Source of the DNA: Ghiorsea sp.
Lineage (GTDB): Bacteria; Pseudomonadota; Zetaproteobacteria; Mariprofundales; Mariprofundaceae
Assembly: GCA_030949605.1 (NCBI GenBank)
Contig: JAUZSH010000042.1
Coordinates: 1-37,589 of the forward strand
Length of the DNA: 37,589 bases
Direction of reading: 5' to 3'
A program made the position numbers and the translations under genes. Positions 24,121 through 32,324 of this stretch are shown here, piece after piece. The notes beneath the pieces are model-generated. The model was not told where the DNA came from, searched no databases, and saw nothing but the letters and a program-made list of their open reading frames with translations. How positions within the stretch are numbered: position 1 is the stretch's first letter; each line of letters begins with the position of its first letter.

Positions 24121-25391
24121 AGAGAATAAGTCTCATTTTATGCTGTGTCTTGTTATTCAGCAGCCAAGCCTTTGCTGAAATTATCCAGCTTAGTGCCAAC
24201 CTAAGCCATAAAATGTGGCAAACGTTAGAAAAAAATGATGCTGAAGGTCTGGGCGTTCACGAGCGTAGTATTTTAGGCGCAACCCTTGCGTTGGAAGAAA
24301 ACAACCCAAAAAAAGCTTTGCTCATGTTGGATATACCATCTAGCCAAGGCGACCCTCTTGCCAACTTACTCAAGGCCGAAGCGCACCGTAGGGCAGCACT
24401 GGAGGCAGTCTCTTCAGTCGGTGACTATGCTAAACACCATAAACTTTCCAAGCAGCAATTTGCCGCCATTGATTTAAGTGAAGATTTAACAGAAGCCACT
24501 GTCCGCCTTCAGGCCTTTGCAGATAAAATCGACGGTACAGCAGGTTTCCCCTTCGATATTTTACAAGTGAACAATCACATATTTACCGTCTTCTTGGTGG
24601 ATAAAGCACGTTCGCGTTTGTTTGTGTATCAGCGTAACAGTGATGGGGAACTCGTGCGCGTTGCTGATGAATATGTCGTCACGGGTGCGAAAGGTGGCGA
24701 CAAGAAGGCACGCGGCGACAGCAAAACACCCAATGGTATTTATCGCTTTACCACCATACGCCACGACCCTGCTTTACGCGCTCAATATGGTCCTGTGGTC
24801 TTTCCTATCGACTACCCTAATGCACTGGATAAGCTACAAGGGAAAACAGGTGATGGTATTTGGATGCATGGTTACCCTGAACATAAAACACGCCGCCCAC
24901 CGCAAGATACACGGGGCTGCTTTGCCTTGCCCAACACCGTGTTAAAGCAAATGGAAGCTTATGTGAAGCCAGGTCAAACTTGGGTTGTTATTGGTGAGAA
25001 TTTTAAATTTGTTGCTCGCAAACAGCAGACCGACTTACGCTCTTCCATTCAAGCCAGCATTCAAAGCTGGAAACATGATTGGGAATCTTTGGATGCGGAT
25101 GCATACTTATCCCATTACCATACTGATTTTCGTTCTGGAAAATATAATCTCAAACGTTGGAAGTCATATAAAAAGCGGGTTAATAGCCCTAAAAAATATA
25201 TTCGCGTGGGCTTAAAAGATATGGCAATCATTCATGACCCCACACCTTGGAAAAAGGGTGAGATGGTGGTGGTTGAATTCAAGCAGCGTTATCAATCCAG
25301 TAATTACAGCGACTCTGGGCAGAAACGTTTGTATTTAACCCGAAATAGCAGCGAATCACCTTGGCAAATTCTTATTGAGGAGAGCTTGTAA
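24117..25391 (+). CDS. Periplasmic L,D-transpeptidase (YkuD) with C-terminal NTF2-like domain
   Basis: L,D-transpeptidases make 3-3 crosslinks in peptidoglycan or attach proteins to it. The 424-residue protein has a signal peptide (1-20, ending QAFA) and a helical N-terminal region. Its YkuD catalytic domain spans about residues 148-300, with His251 (IWMHGYPEH) and the nucleophile Cys268 in TRGC. A C-terminal ~110-residue domain (SIQSWKHDWESLDADAYLSHY...) resembles the end of the preceding TPR protein. The layout fits the ErfK/YafK-like group that carries a SnoaL/NTF2-type tail. It overlaps the TPR gene by 4 nt. Whether it crosslinks peptidoglycan or anchors a protein cannot be told from sequence. 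Confidence 0.85.
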   Translation: MKRISLILCCVLLFSSQAFAEIIQLSANLSHKMWQTLEKNDAEGLGVHERSILGATLALEENNPKKALLMLDIPSSQGDPLANLLKAEAHRRAALEAVSSVGDYAKHHKLSKQQFAAIDLSEDLTEATVRLQAFADKIDGTAGFPFDILQVNNHIFTVFLVDKARSRLFVYQRNSDGELVRVADEYVVTGAKGGDKKARGDSKTPNGIYRFTTIRHDPALRAQYGPVVFPIDYPNALDKLQGKTGDGIWMHGYPEHKTRRPPQDTRGCFALPNTVLKQMEAYVKPGQTWVVIGENFKFVARKQQTDLRSSIQASIQSWKHDWESLDADAYLSHYHTDFRSGKYNLKRWKSYKKRVNSPKKYIRVGLKDMAIIHDPTPWKKGEMVVVEFKQRYQSSNYSDSGQKRLYLTRNSSESPWQILIEESL

Positions 25392-25392
25392 T

Positions 25393-26505
25393 ATGAGTGC
25401 TGAATCCCCCCCCCAAGATAATGAACCTTTGGATTTTAATGGGCGACGAACCCAAGCTCTAGCCAAAGAAAATTCTCAACTGCGCGAATATATTTCCACC
25501 ATGATGACTCGCCTGCATGACAATGATAAATTGTTTTCACGCCTGTTTGCTTTGGAAGCTAATGTGCTTGCAGCAGGTGACCCTGAGGATATGTGTTTCA
25601 CCTTGTTACGCGAACTACGCAGCCAGTTTTCATTGGACTTGGTTCGTTTTTGGTTTGATAGGGACAGCCTCATTGGTAACACACAAATGACAGCATTATC
25701 CGACCAAGATTTAATTTGGATTGAAGCGGGTGAAATCAATGCTATGGGGCTTAATCGCCGTCATGTTTGGCTGCTACAAATGGCAAAAGATGGCTTTCCT
25801 TGGATGCAGCCGCGCGATGAATCCTTAGAATCCATTGCTTTACTTCGCCTCGGCACACAGGAAAAACCTTTTGGTGTATTGGGCTTGGGTTCAAACGATA
25901 AAGAACGCTTTAACCCCAGCCAAAGCACTGACTTTTTACAGCATCTCGCCCAAATTATCAGCTTGAGTTTAGAGCATGCTATCACCCATGAGCGTCTTGC
26001 AAGATTAGCCATTACTGATGCTTTAACAGGCACACAAAACCGAAGGTTTTTGCAACCTTATAGCCATCAACCTTTATCGAGTTGGTTTGGTAAAGGTGTG
26101 TCAGTTGCCGCACTATTCTTTGATATGGATGACTTTAAAAGTGTCAATGATCGCTTGGGCCATGCCTCTGGTGATGACATTCTTAATGTTCTTTGCAATA
26201 TTATTCGACAGCATGTTCGCGCTCAAGACCCGCTGATTCGTATGGGTGGCGATGAGTTTTCATTACTTCTTCCAAGTTGCAAACAAGATAAAGCGCAAAG
26301 TATTGCAGAACAAGTATTACGTGAGGTACACAGCATCCCTGTTGAAGGTGAACCTGTCAGCGTTAGTATCGGGCTATCTTTTTCTTCCCCTCAAGATGAT
26401 TTAACACTCACCAACCTTATTCAACAAGCAGATAAAGCCATGTATGTGGCTAAAGCTTTGGGTGGTAATCGAATTGAAGTCGCACAACAACAAGGTAAGG
26501 GGTAA
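25393..26505 (+). CDS. Diguanylate cyclase with N-terminal DUF484/GAF-like domain
   Basis: This cytoplasmic protein should make cyclic di-GMP from GTP. Residues ~30-200 match the DUF484/GAF-like pattern (ENSQLREYISTMMTRLHDNDKLFSRLFALE...). The GGDEF domain follows, with intact signature GGDEF at 285-289 and an RxxD product-inhibition site (Arg276-Asp279), so activity and feedback control are both expected. I chose the ATG at 25393 (370 residues), 1 nt after the transpeptidase stop codon and preceded by GAGGAG. A TTG at 25375 is also open but lies inside the previous gene. DUF484 genes often lie directly upstream of xerC as separate genes; here the domain is fused to a cyclase. Confidence 0.85.
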   Translation: MSAESPPQDNEPLDFNGRRTQALAKENSQLREYISTMMTRLHDNDKLFSRLFALEANVLAAGDPEDMCFTLLRELRSQFSLDLVRFWFDRDSLIGNTQMTALSDQDLIWIEAGEINAMGLNRRHVWLLQMAKDGFPWMQPRDESLESIALLRLGTQEKPFGVLGLGSNDKERFNPSQSTDFLQHLAQIISLSLEHAITHERLARLAITDALTGTQNRRFLQPYSHQPLSSWFGKGVSVAALFFDMDDFKSVNDRLGHASGDDILNVLCNIIRQHVRAQDPLIRMGGDEFSLLLPSCKQDKAQSIAEQVLREVHSIPVEGEPVSVSIGLSFSSPQDDLTLTNLIQQADKAMYVAKALGGNRIEVAQQQGKG

Positions 26506-26562
26506 GCCCTGCTCTTTTTACAAGCGAGCCAACGCTTTGCTACCGAACTTACGCAAGTTCGG

Positions 26563-27432
26563 TTGGCATCCAAGCATACGGTTCAAAACTATCAGCGTGA
26601 TTTACGTCAATTTTTAACCTTTGCGACGAAGAGAAGCAACTTGCCTTCTGATCAGCTTCTGATTACGCATGTTAACCGTGAAATGGTGCAGGATTGGCTT
26701 GTGGATGGGCATAGCCAAGGTTTTGCACCTGCAACCTTAGCCAGACGCTTATCCTCACTCAAAAGCTTGTTTGCCTTCGCGCTTCGGCAAAAGCTCTGTG
26801 ATGACAATCCTGCCTCAGGTATTCGCTCACCCAAATTAGGTAAACGTTTACCCAAGATATTGCCGCAGCACCAAACCCAAGCTTTGCTGGAGACCACCAA
26901 TCGAAATTTTGATGAACGAGAGCTTGCTTTGCTCGCGTTATTGTATGGTTGTGGTTTGCGTGTTTCGGAAGCAGTTGGTGTGAATACCCATGATTTATCC
27001 ATGAACTTCGTGAGTAAAATGGGGGAAGTTCGTGTCTTGGGTAAAGGCAACAAAGAGCGCGTTGTCCCATTACCTGAAGTCGCCGTTGAATTGGTTGAAC
27101 GCTGGCTTCAAGTCAGAGGTAGTTTTTTACCTAAGGATAATGCTTTGTTTCTCAATAAATTTGGTCAACGTTTAAGTGTTCGTTCCGTGCAGCGTATGCT
27201 TAAAAGCCGAGCCATGGAAACAGGGGCAGATATGAGTATCACGCCGCACAAGTTAAGGCACTCTTTTGCCACTGATATGTTGAATGGCGGTGCAAATTTA
27301 CGCACCATTCAACAGTTCTTAGGGCATGCATCTTTAGCAAGCACCGAACATTATACTCATGTTACCTTACCACAGTTACAGCAGTCTTATAACCACGCTC
27401 ACCCTAGAGCCAAGGCAAAATCAAACAAATGA
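26563..27432 (+). CDS. xerC: Site-specific tyrosine recombinase XerC
   Basis: XerC acts with XerD at dif sites to resolve chromosome dimers. The 289-residue product keeps the tyrosine-recombinase residues: Arg in GCGLRVSEA, Lys in GKGNKERVVPLP, His-x-x-Arg in HKLRHSFATD, and the HASLASTEHYTHV segment with the second His and nucleophile Tyr. Measured from the TTG at 26563 the protein lacks most of the usual N-terminal helix. The same frame is open upstream to a CTG at 26509 (LFLQASQRFATELTQVRLASKHT...), which a ribosome site (AAGGGG) precedes by several bases. I give the conventional TTG, but the CTG may be the true start. The upstream neighbour encodes DUF484, a common partner. Confidence 0.88.
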   Translation: MASKHTVQNYQRDLRQFLTFATKRSNLPSDQLLITHVNREMVQDWLVDGHSQGFAPATLARRLSSLKSLFAFALRQKLCDDNPASGIRSPKLGKRLPKILPQHQTQALLETTNRNFDERELALLALLYGCGLRVSEAVGVNTHDLSMNFVSKMGEVRVLGKGNKERVVPLPEVAVELVERWLQVRGSFLPKDNALFLNKFGQRLSVRSVQRMLKSRAMETGADMSITPHKLRHSFATDMLNGGANLRTIQQFLGHASLASTEHYTHVTLPQLQQSYNHAHPRAKAKSNK

Positions 27433-27641
27433 ATGCACCTACACCCATCAACGCCAATGCAGGAAAAATAGGGCTAATGATTTGGATAGCGGCTTCATTG
27501 GTGCATTTTTTACCCATACCACGCGATTATGCACTGCTTCAAATCGTGCTAACTTTCGCATTGACCATGCTTGGTTTTGTTTATTTGATTAAATATATTC
27601 GCTTTATTGCTGTCTATCAAAGGTCTGAGCATCATGACTAA
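27429..27641 (+). CDS. Small membrane protein, unknown function
   Basis: The 70-residue product has a short polar N-terminus and two predicted membrane helices (about 15-33 and 36-60) separated by a Pro-containing turn, then a basic and polar tail. It overlaps xerC by 4 nt (ATGA) and rsmB by 8 nt, which supports a real translated gene. I recognise no family, and no conserved motif is visible. Confidence 0.55.
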   Translation: MNAPTPINANAGKIGLMIWIAASLVHFLPIPRDYALLQIVLTFALTMLGFVYLIKYIRFIAVYQRSEHHD

Positions 27642-28857
27642 TATGAATATGCGTATGTTTGCGCTGAACACTTTACATGCTGTATTGATTCAACAGCACA
27701 AGGCCAAAGCGAGCTTGGAGTATTCATTAAGCCAACATAATTTTCCCCCCCGCGATGCCGCATTATTACGCGAAATGGTATATGGTGTATTGCGTCATTA
27801 TTTTTCATTGGAAGCCGATGTTAGTCGCTTTACCAAGCAAAAACCTGATGCCAGAAGTCGCATCGCTTTGCTATTGGGTACTTATCAGTTGCGCCACATG
27901 CGTATTCCTAATCATGCTGCCGTCAGTGAAACCGTTGCCTGCATCAAGCCTTATGCCCCCAAAGATGTTGGGTTTATCAATGCCGTGTTGCGCAAAGTGT
28001 CCGACAGTGAGCCGCCTGTGAAATTAAAACCCCATCAACGCGCAGAACTACCCAAGTGGATGTATGCTTCTTGGCGCAATGCTTTCGGTGCAAGTATGGT
28101 GGTAGATATGATGAACCATTGCAAAGCTACGCCTGATTTATGCCTTGCCGTGTTTCACAACCGAGCAGATTGGATAGAAAAAGCAAAAAACCAAGGTGTT
28201 CATGTTTGCGAAGGTGAATTATCACCTTATGCGGTGTTGCTGGATGCCAAAACAGATGTCACGCAGCTTCCTGATTATGAGTCTGGTGGTTTTATCGTGA
28301 TTGACCAAGCTGCCCAAGCTGCCACCTTACCCATCACGCTAGCCGATGAAACAGGGCATATCTTAGACATCTGCGCTGCCCCCGGTGGAAAAACAGCCAT
28401 GCTCGCCCAACGTTTTCCAGAAGCACAGATTACAGCCATTGAATTAAACCCTAAACGCATCCCACGTTTGCAAGAAAATCTAAGTCGCTTACATGTAAAA
28501 CATGTGGATGTGATACAAGCCGATGCCACCGACTTACCTTATGCTGACCATAGCATTGATGCCATTGTTTTGGATGCACCCTGCTCGGCATCAGGCACAT
28601 TAAGACGACATCCTGATGCCAAGTTTTTACACGATACACAAAGTGTATACGATGCTGCATCCCTACAAACCACCATGCTCAAAGAAGCATTAAGGGTGCT
28701 TAAAACTGGTGGCGCACTGGTGTATGCCGTCTGCTCCATTCATCCTCAAGAGAATGAGGCAGTCATCAACCAATTCGAGGGGGTTCAAAGTATCCAGCGG
28801 CTACTACCTAGCGAAACACATGATGGTTTCTTCTTCGCCCATATCATCAAGCCGTGA
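27634..28857 (+). CDS. rsmB: 16S rRNA (cytosine-C5)-methyltransferase, RsmB family
   Basis: RsmB-type enzymes methylate C967 of 16S rRNA using SAM. The product has an N-terminal NusB-like helical domain (about 1-130) and the SAM-binding methyltransferase domain: ILDICAAPGGKTAMLAQ, the catalytic Cys in LDAPCSASGTLRRHPD and the second Cys in YAVCSIHPQENEAVI. I chose the ATG at 27634 (407 residues), preceded by AAAGG and overlapping the small membrane gene by 8 nt; an in-frame TTG at 27607 has no better ribosome site. Other RNA m5C methyltransferases share these motifs, but the NusB-like front favours RsmB. Confidence 0.9.
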   Translation: MTNMNMRMFALNTLHAVLIQQHKAKASLEYSLSQHNFPPRDAALLREMVYGVLRHYFSLEADVSRFTKQKPDARSRIALLLGTYQLRHMRIPNHAAVSETVACIKPYAPKDVGFINAVLRKVSDSEPPVKLKPHQRAELPKWMYASWRNAFGASMVVDMMNHCKATPDLCLAVFHNRADWIEKAKNQGVHVCEGELSPYAVLLDAKTDVTQLPDYESGGFIVIDQAAQAATLPITLADETGHILDICAAPGGKTAMLAQRFPEAQITAIELNPKRIPRLQENLSRLHVKHVDVIQADATDLPYADHSIDAIVLDAPCSASGTLRRHPDAKFLHDTQSVYDAASLQTTMLKEALRVLKTGGALVYAVCSIHPQENEAVINQFEGVQSIQRLLPSETHDGFFFAHIIKP

Positions 28858-29018
28858 ATGTATGAGAGCCTGCTGAAATATTCATAGTTGAGCCTTTCGA
28901 CTTTCACAAACATTTTGCGTGTGTTGCACTTGAACCTTGAAACTGCCCTTATTATTTTTCGTGAGCCAGTAATATGACGATAACTTTAAATTTTATTTAT
29001 CTTGCGTATGTTTGCAGC

Positions 29019-29582
29019 ATGAACAATATTCAAAGCGTCATCTTAGACCGAGATGGAGTCATCAACTTTGACTCCCCCGATTATATTTTAAGCCCTGAAC
29101 AATGGCAGGTTATTCCAGGCAGTCTTGAAGCCATTGCCAAGCTCAAGAAATCAAACAAAAACGTGACCGTTTGCAGCAATCAGTCGGCAATAGGGCGTGG
29201 CATGATAAACCAAGCCATGTTTGATAGCATTCAAACCAAGATGATTGCCAAAACAGAACAAGCAGGCGGCAGCTTTGATTATATCGCCGTGTGCCCGCAT
29301 GGACCTCATGATGCGTGTGTGTGCCGAAAACCGTTGCCAGGCATGCTATTCGCCACGTTTAAAGCGCTAGGTATTCAAGACTTATCTACTGTGGTCATGG
29401 TTGGTGATTCCTACCGTGATGTACAAGCAGCCCATGCCGCAGGTATTGAAGCAATATTGGTCAGTAGTGGTTATGGCGATGCCGATGCTATTTTTGAAAA
29501 ATCGAAACAGCTGATGCCTCTGATTAAAATGTTTGCCAATCTAGCAGATGTCACCACTTATATTTTAGAGGAACAACCATGA
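29019..29582 (+). CDS. gmhB: D-glycero-beta-D-manno-heptose-1,7-bisphosphate 7-phosphatase
   Basis: GmhB removes the C7 phosphate during ADP-heptose synthesis for lipopolysaccharide. The 187-residue product is a HAD phosphatase with the DxD nucleophile pair near its start (VILDRDGVIN, Asp10 and Asp12), the family zinc loop CPHGPHDACVCRKP (C-x-H...C-x-C) and the late MVGDSYRDVQAA motif. I chose the ATG at 29019; an upstream in-frame ATG at 28974 would add 15 atypical residues. The downstream plsC overlaps it by 4 nt, an arrangement seen in other proteobacteria. Confidence 0.9.
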   Translation: MNNIQSVILDRDGVINFDSPDYILSPEQWQVIPGSLEAIAKLKKSNKNVTVCSNQSAIGRGMINQAMFDSIQTKMIAKTEQAGGSFDYIAVCPHGPHDACVCRKPLPGMLFATFKALGIQDLSTVVMVGDSYRDVQAAHAAGIEAILVSSGYGDADAIFEKSKQLMPLIKMFANLADVTTYILEEQP

Positions 29583-30295
29583 AATACTTACAAGCTTGGT
29601 TGTTTTATGGGCTGTATACGGTGCTGACTATCTGTATTGCAACCTTGATCGTGATTGCGCGCATTTTCGGGAGAGGTGCGGCTTGGCAAGTTGGTAAGCT
29701 GTGGGGCTTAACAGGTAATGCATTACTGTTTTTAATCTATGGTATTCGCGTTAAAATAGAAGGAAAGGAAAATATTCCAAATGAAGCTTGCGTGTATGCG
29801 GTGAAACACCAATCCACATGGGAAACCACCACACTTCCTTTGGCACTGCCGCCATTTGCCTGGATTTTAAAGAAAGAGTTGATGTTTATTCCATTTTTTG
29901 GTTGGGCATTGTATGCCTTGGGTACAGTTGCTATTAATCGCTCAAATCCGCGTGCAGCACTAAAGCAAGTGAATGAAAAAGGTGTAGCGCAAATCAAAGC
30001 AGGGCATTCTGTGGTGATTTTTCCAGAAGGAACACGCACAGCCGTGGGGGAAACAAACGAATATAAACCTGGAGTCATTTTACTCGCCAAAAAAGCGAAT
30101 GTCCCCATTGTTCCTGTGGCGCACAATGCTGGTTTATGTTGGCCCAAAGGTACGATTTTTAAACAGTCAGGTACGATTATATTGCGTATTTTACCACCTA
30201 TTTCTGTTGAAGATGTGCAACAGAAAAAGCGTAATGATGTGTTGTTAGACATTGAAACACGCATTGAAGCAACTTGCCGAGAATTAGGAGCATAG
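29579..30295 (+). CDS. plsC: 1-acyl-sn-glycerol-3-phosphate acyltransferase
   Basis: PlsC adds the second acyl chain in phosphatidic acid synthesis at the inner membrane. The 238-residue product has an N-terminal membrane helix (about 10-30), the acyltransferase motif KHQSTWET (the HX4D motif with Glu in place of Asp) and the substrate-binding FPEGTRTA. A second amphipathic region (FIPFFGWALYALGTVAINRS) is also typical. The ATG overlaps the gmhB stop by 4 nt. Having Glu instead of Asp in HX4D occurs in some natural PlsC homologues, so activity is still likely. Confidence 0.9.
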   Translation: MKYLQAWLFYGLYTVLTICIATLIVIARIFGRGAAWQVGKLWGLTGNALLFLIYGIRVKIEGKENIPNEACVYAVKHQSTWETTTLPLALPPFAWILKKELMFIPFFGWALYALGTVAINRSNPRAALKQVNEKGVAQIKAGHSVVIFPEGTRTAVGETNEYKPGVILLAKKANVPIVPVAHNAGLCWPKGTIFKQSGTIILRILPPISVEDVQQKKRNDVLLDIETRIEATCRELGA

Positions 30296-30494
30296 TTTTA
30301 GGGCGCGTTCCCATTGATCACTCGAAGTATTGTTCTCAACATATTTTAAAATCCAAATACCCGAAATATAAATCATGAGGATTATTTTCAAGCAATTGAG
30401 AACATATCCTAGTAAATTTTGAAAGTATTGGTATCAATCAGGCACTTGGTTCTGATAATATATTGAATATCTATGGCTTCCCAAACAATAAGGG

Positions 30495-30522
30495 TTGACG
30501 AAACGCTAAGGATTTATAAAGT
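30495..30522 (+). promoter_or_regulatory. Probable tRNA promoter
   Basis: TTGACG (30495-30500) and TAAAGT (30517-30522) are spaced 16 bases apart and end 25 nt before the tRNA. The rest of the 252-bp gap after plsC (30296-30547) is AT-rich, with no gene I can support. Confidence 0.45.
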
Positions 30523-30547
30523 GCGGATCTCATCAGTCTTGTTGTAT

Positions 30548-30624
30548 GGCGCTTTAGCTCAGCTGGTTAGAGCACCGGAATCATAATCCGGGTGTCCGGG
30601 GTTCGAGTCCCTGAAGCGCCACCA
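30548..30624 (+). tRNA. tRNA with CAU anticodon (elongator tRNA-Met; tRNA-Ile2 possible)
   Basis: A 77-nt cloverleaf with acceptor stem GGCGCTT/AAGCGCC and encoded CCA end (30622-30624). The D arm is TAGCTCAGCTGGTTAGAGC. The anticodon stem is CCGGA/TCCGG around loop ATCATAA (anticodon CAT), and the T arm has GGTTCGAGTCC. The first base pair is a normal G-C, so it is not the initiator. Whether the wobble C becomes lysidine (Ile2) cannot be seen from DNA; the arm sequence resembles elongator Met. Confidence 0.92.
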
Positions 30625-30649
30625 TACCTAACTCCAATGGGGTTCATCT

Positions 30650-30683
30650 AAAGCCAGTAAGCCTAGTGTTTACTGGCTTTTTT
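30650..30683 (+). terminator. Rho-independent terminator after the tRNA
   Basis: AAGCCAGTAA and TTACTGGCTT form a 10-bp stem around a 9-base loop, followed by a T-run that ends where the ISL3-family element begins. Confidence 0.8.
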
Positions 30684-31968
30684 AGGTTCATCCGGATAAT
30701 GCGTCCTCCCGATTTTCATGCATTGAGAGGATTTTCAATTTCAGGAATTCCATATCTCGGTAACCATATGCTACTTTATGGATCGTTTTGATCTTGTTGT
30801 TACTGCCCTCAATCTTGCGGGATGAAAGACCATCGAAATCATAGTAGGCTAATATTGCTACGCGCAACCTAGCCAAAGTTCGCGCAAAAGACTTTACTAC
30901 ACGAATCCCTGATACCTCTGCTTTATTGACCCACTCAGACAGCAGATTTGATGCATCTTCTTTGCTCTTCTGCTGCCAGATAAGCCTGAGTTCCTCCTTC
31001 ATATAATACGCTGTGGCAAGGGGTTTATTAAGCTCTAAAGCATGGTCCAAACGTTGCCTTGGACTCCTTTTTCAGCGCTAAATTTTCAGGTTTGAGCATG
31101 AGTAACCAGCGAATGCCTTTGAGCACTTTTTTACCCATTGCCGTCTCTGCATCACGTTGCATATCGCGGCGCAATGTGGTCAGCTTTTCATTGAAGAGTT
31201 TGATGACATGAAAATGATCAACCACATTCACTGCATCTGGCTGATTATCCCTAGCTGATTTGATAAAGGGCGACCCCATATCTGTAGCCACGACTTCCAA
31301 TTTAACCTTTGCCCGACTCAATCTCTCCCAAAATGGGTCAAGCGACTCACCGCTTTTTCCTTTGCCTACATAAACGACAATTCCCGATTGTAAATCAAGA
31401 ACTATAGTCAAATAACCCGCCTTTTTACCCATGTACACCTCATCAATAGCAACACGTTTAAGCTTCTTTATGTTGGGTCTTTTATAGCGATGCTGCAGGT
31501 AGTCTTTCTGAATGTCTTTCACGAAGTCCCAGCTCACGCGCAGGTATTTAGCCACTGCTTTAATCGTCATGTATCGCGACAAAATTAATGCCAGTTTTTT
31601 AAACCGTTTGGTATGCTGTTCTGAACCCTTGGTGAACCGCACTTTAACTTGTCGAACAAGCTTGCATTTTAAACATTGTACGCGAGGAACTGCGAATTCG
31701 AAATAACACGGTCTATTACCAATTGGCAGTGCTCGAAACATCCGAGTATGGCTACCTCGTAAATGAATTTCCCGGCTGTCACAAGAACTGCAACGAAGCG
31801 CAAAACGCTTCTCTAGGATGACAAATATGATGCTGCCATTTTCGTAGCGACTGCTTTGATACTCGTAGCCTGTAGGAAGGCCAAAACCATGATATAAAAG
31901 ACTCGTAGACATTATGAAATCCAGTTTTCCCAGATTTTAAGTTAAGGACGCATTATCCGGATGAACCT
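30684..31968 (-). mobile_element. ISL3-family insertion sequence (~1285 bp)
   Basis: Perfect 24-bp terminal inverted repeats (30684-30707 and 31945-31968, core GGTTCATCCGGATAATGCG) bound a frameshifted transposase gene. It abuts the T-run of the tRNA terminator. I see no clear 8-bp target duplication (GCTTTTTT left, TAATCTTA right). Confidence 0.85.
30688..31912 (-). pseudogene. ISL3-family transposase, split by a one-base frameshift
   Basis: The N-terminal ~294 residues read normally (a zinc-finger-like LRCSSCDSREIH and CLKCKLV region; catalytic Asp in VAIDEVYMGKKAG and VATDMGSPF), then go out of frame near 31057. The remaining 120 residues run in another frame from 31050 and include the Glu region SRKIEGSNNKIKTIH. 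Skipping one C of the CC at 31057-31058 restores KKESKQRLDHALELNKP, so a one-base insertion is the simplest cause. A programmed shift seems unlikely for this family. As read, the element should not make active transposase. Confidence 0.85.
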
Positions 31969-31980
31969 TAATCTTAATTA

Positions 31981-32252
31981 CTTACATTGAGCGGGTATGT
32001 TTTATCGTTTATTGGTTATTTTATCCTTATAAATCAATGAGATAAGGACATACATCACGATTCTGATTACCCTACGAATTTCAATCTACAACCAACTTAA
32101 GCAAAAAGTTGAAAATCGGTACCGTAATTTTCATTAAATGGCTAAATGATTCGGTCATAAAAGGCTATTTTTATTCAATATGATGAGAACAAACATCATC
32201 CGACATCAATTTTAAATCATTTTTTTAAAAAAAGTTACCCGCTCAATGTAAG
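31981..32252 (+). mobile_element. 272-bp MITE, copy 2
   Basis: Ends CTTACATTGAGCGGGTAT and ACCCGCTCAATGTAAG form the terminal inverted repeats. TAATTA flanks both sides (31975-31980 and 32253-32258), a possible 6-bp duplication, although this sequence is itself a palindrome. It lies 12 nt beyond the ISL3-family element. Confidence 0.82.
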
Positions 32253-32324
32253 TAATTAGCCATTTAAATGATTCTAACCTATTAATATTTATGGTATATT
32301 TATTGTTTCTACGGAGGCACAAAT

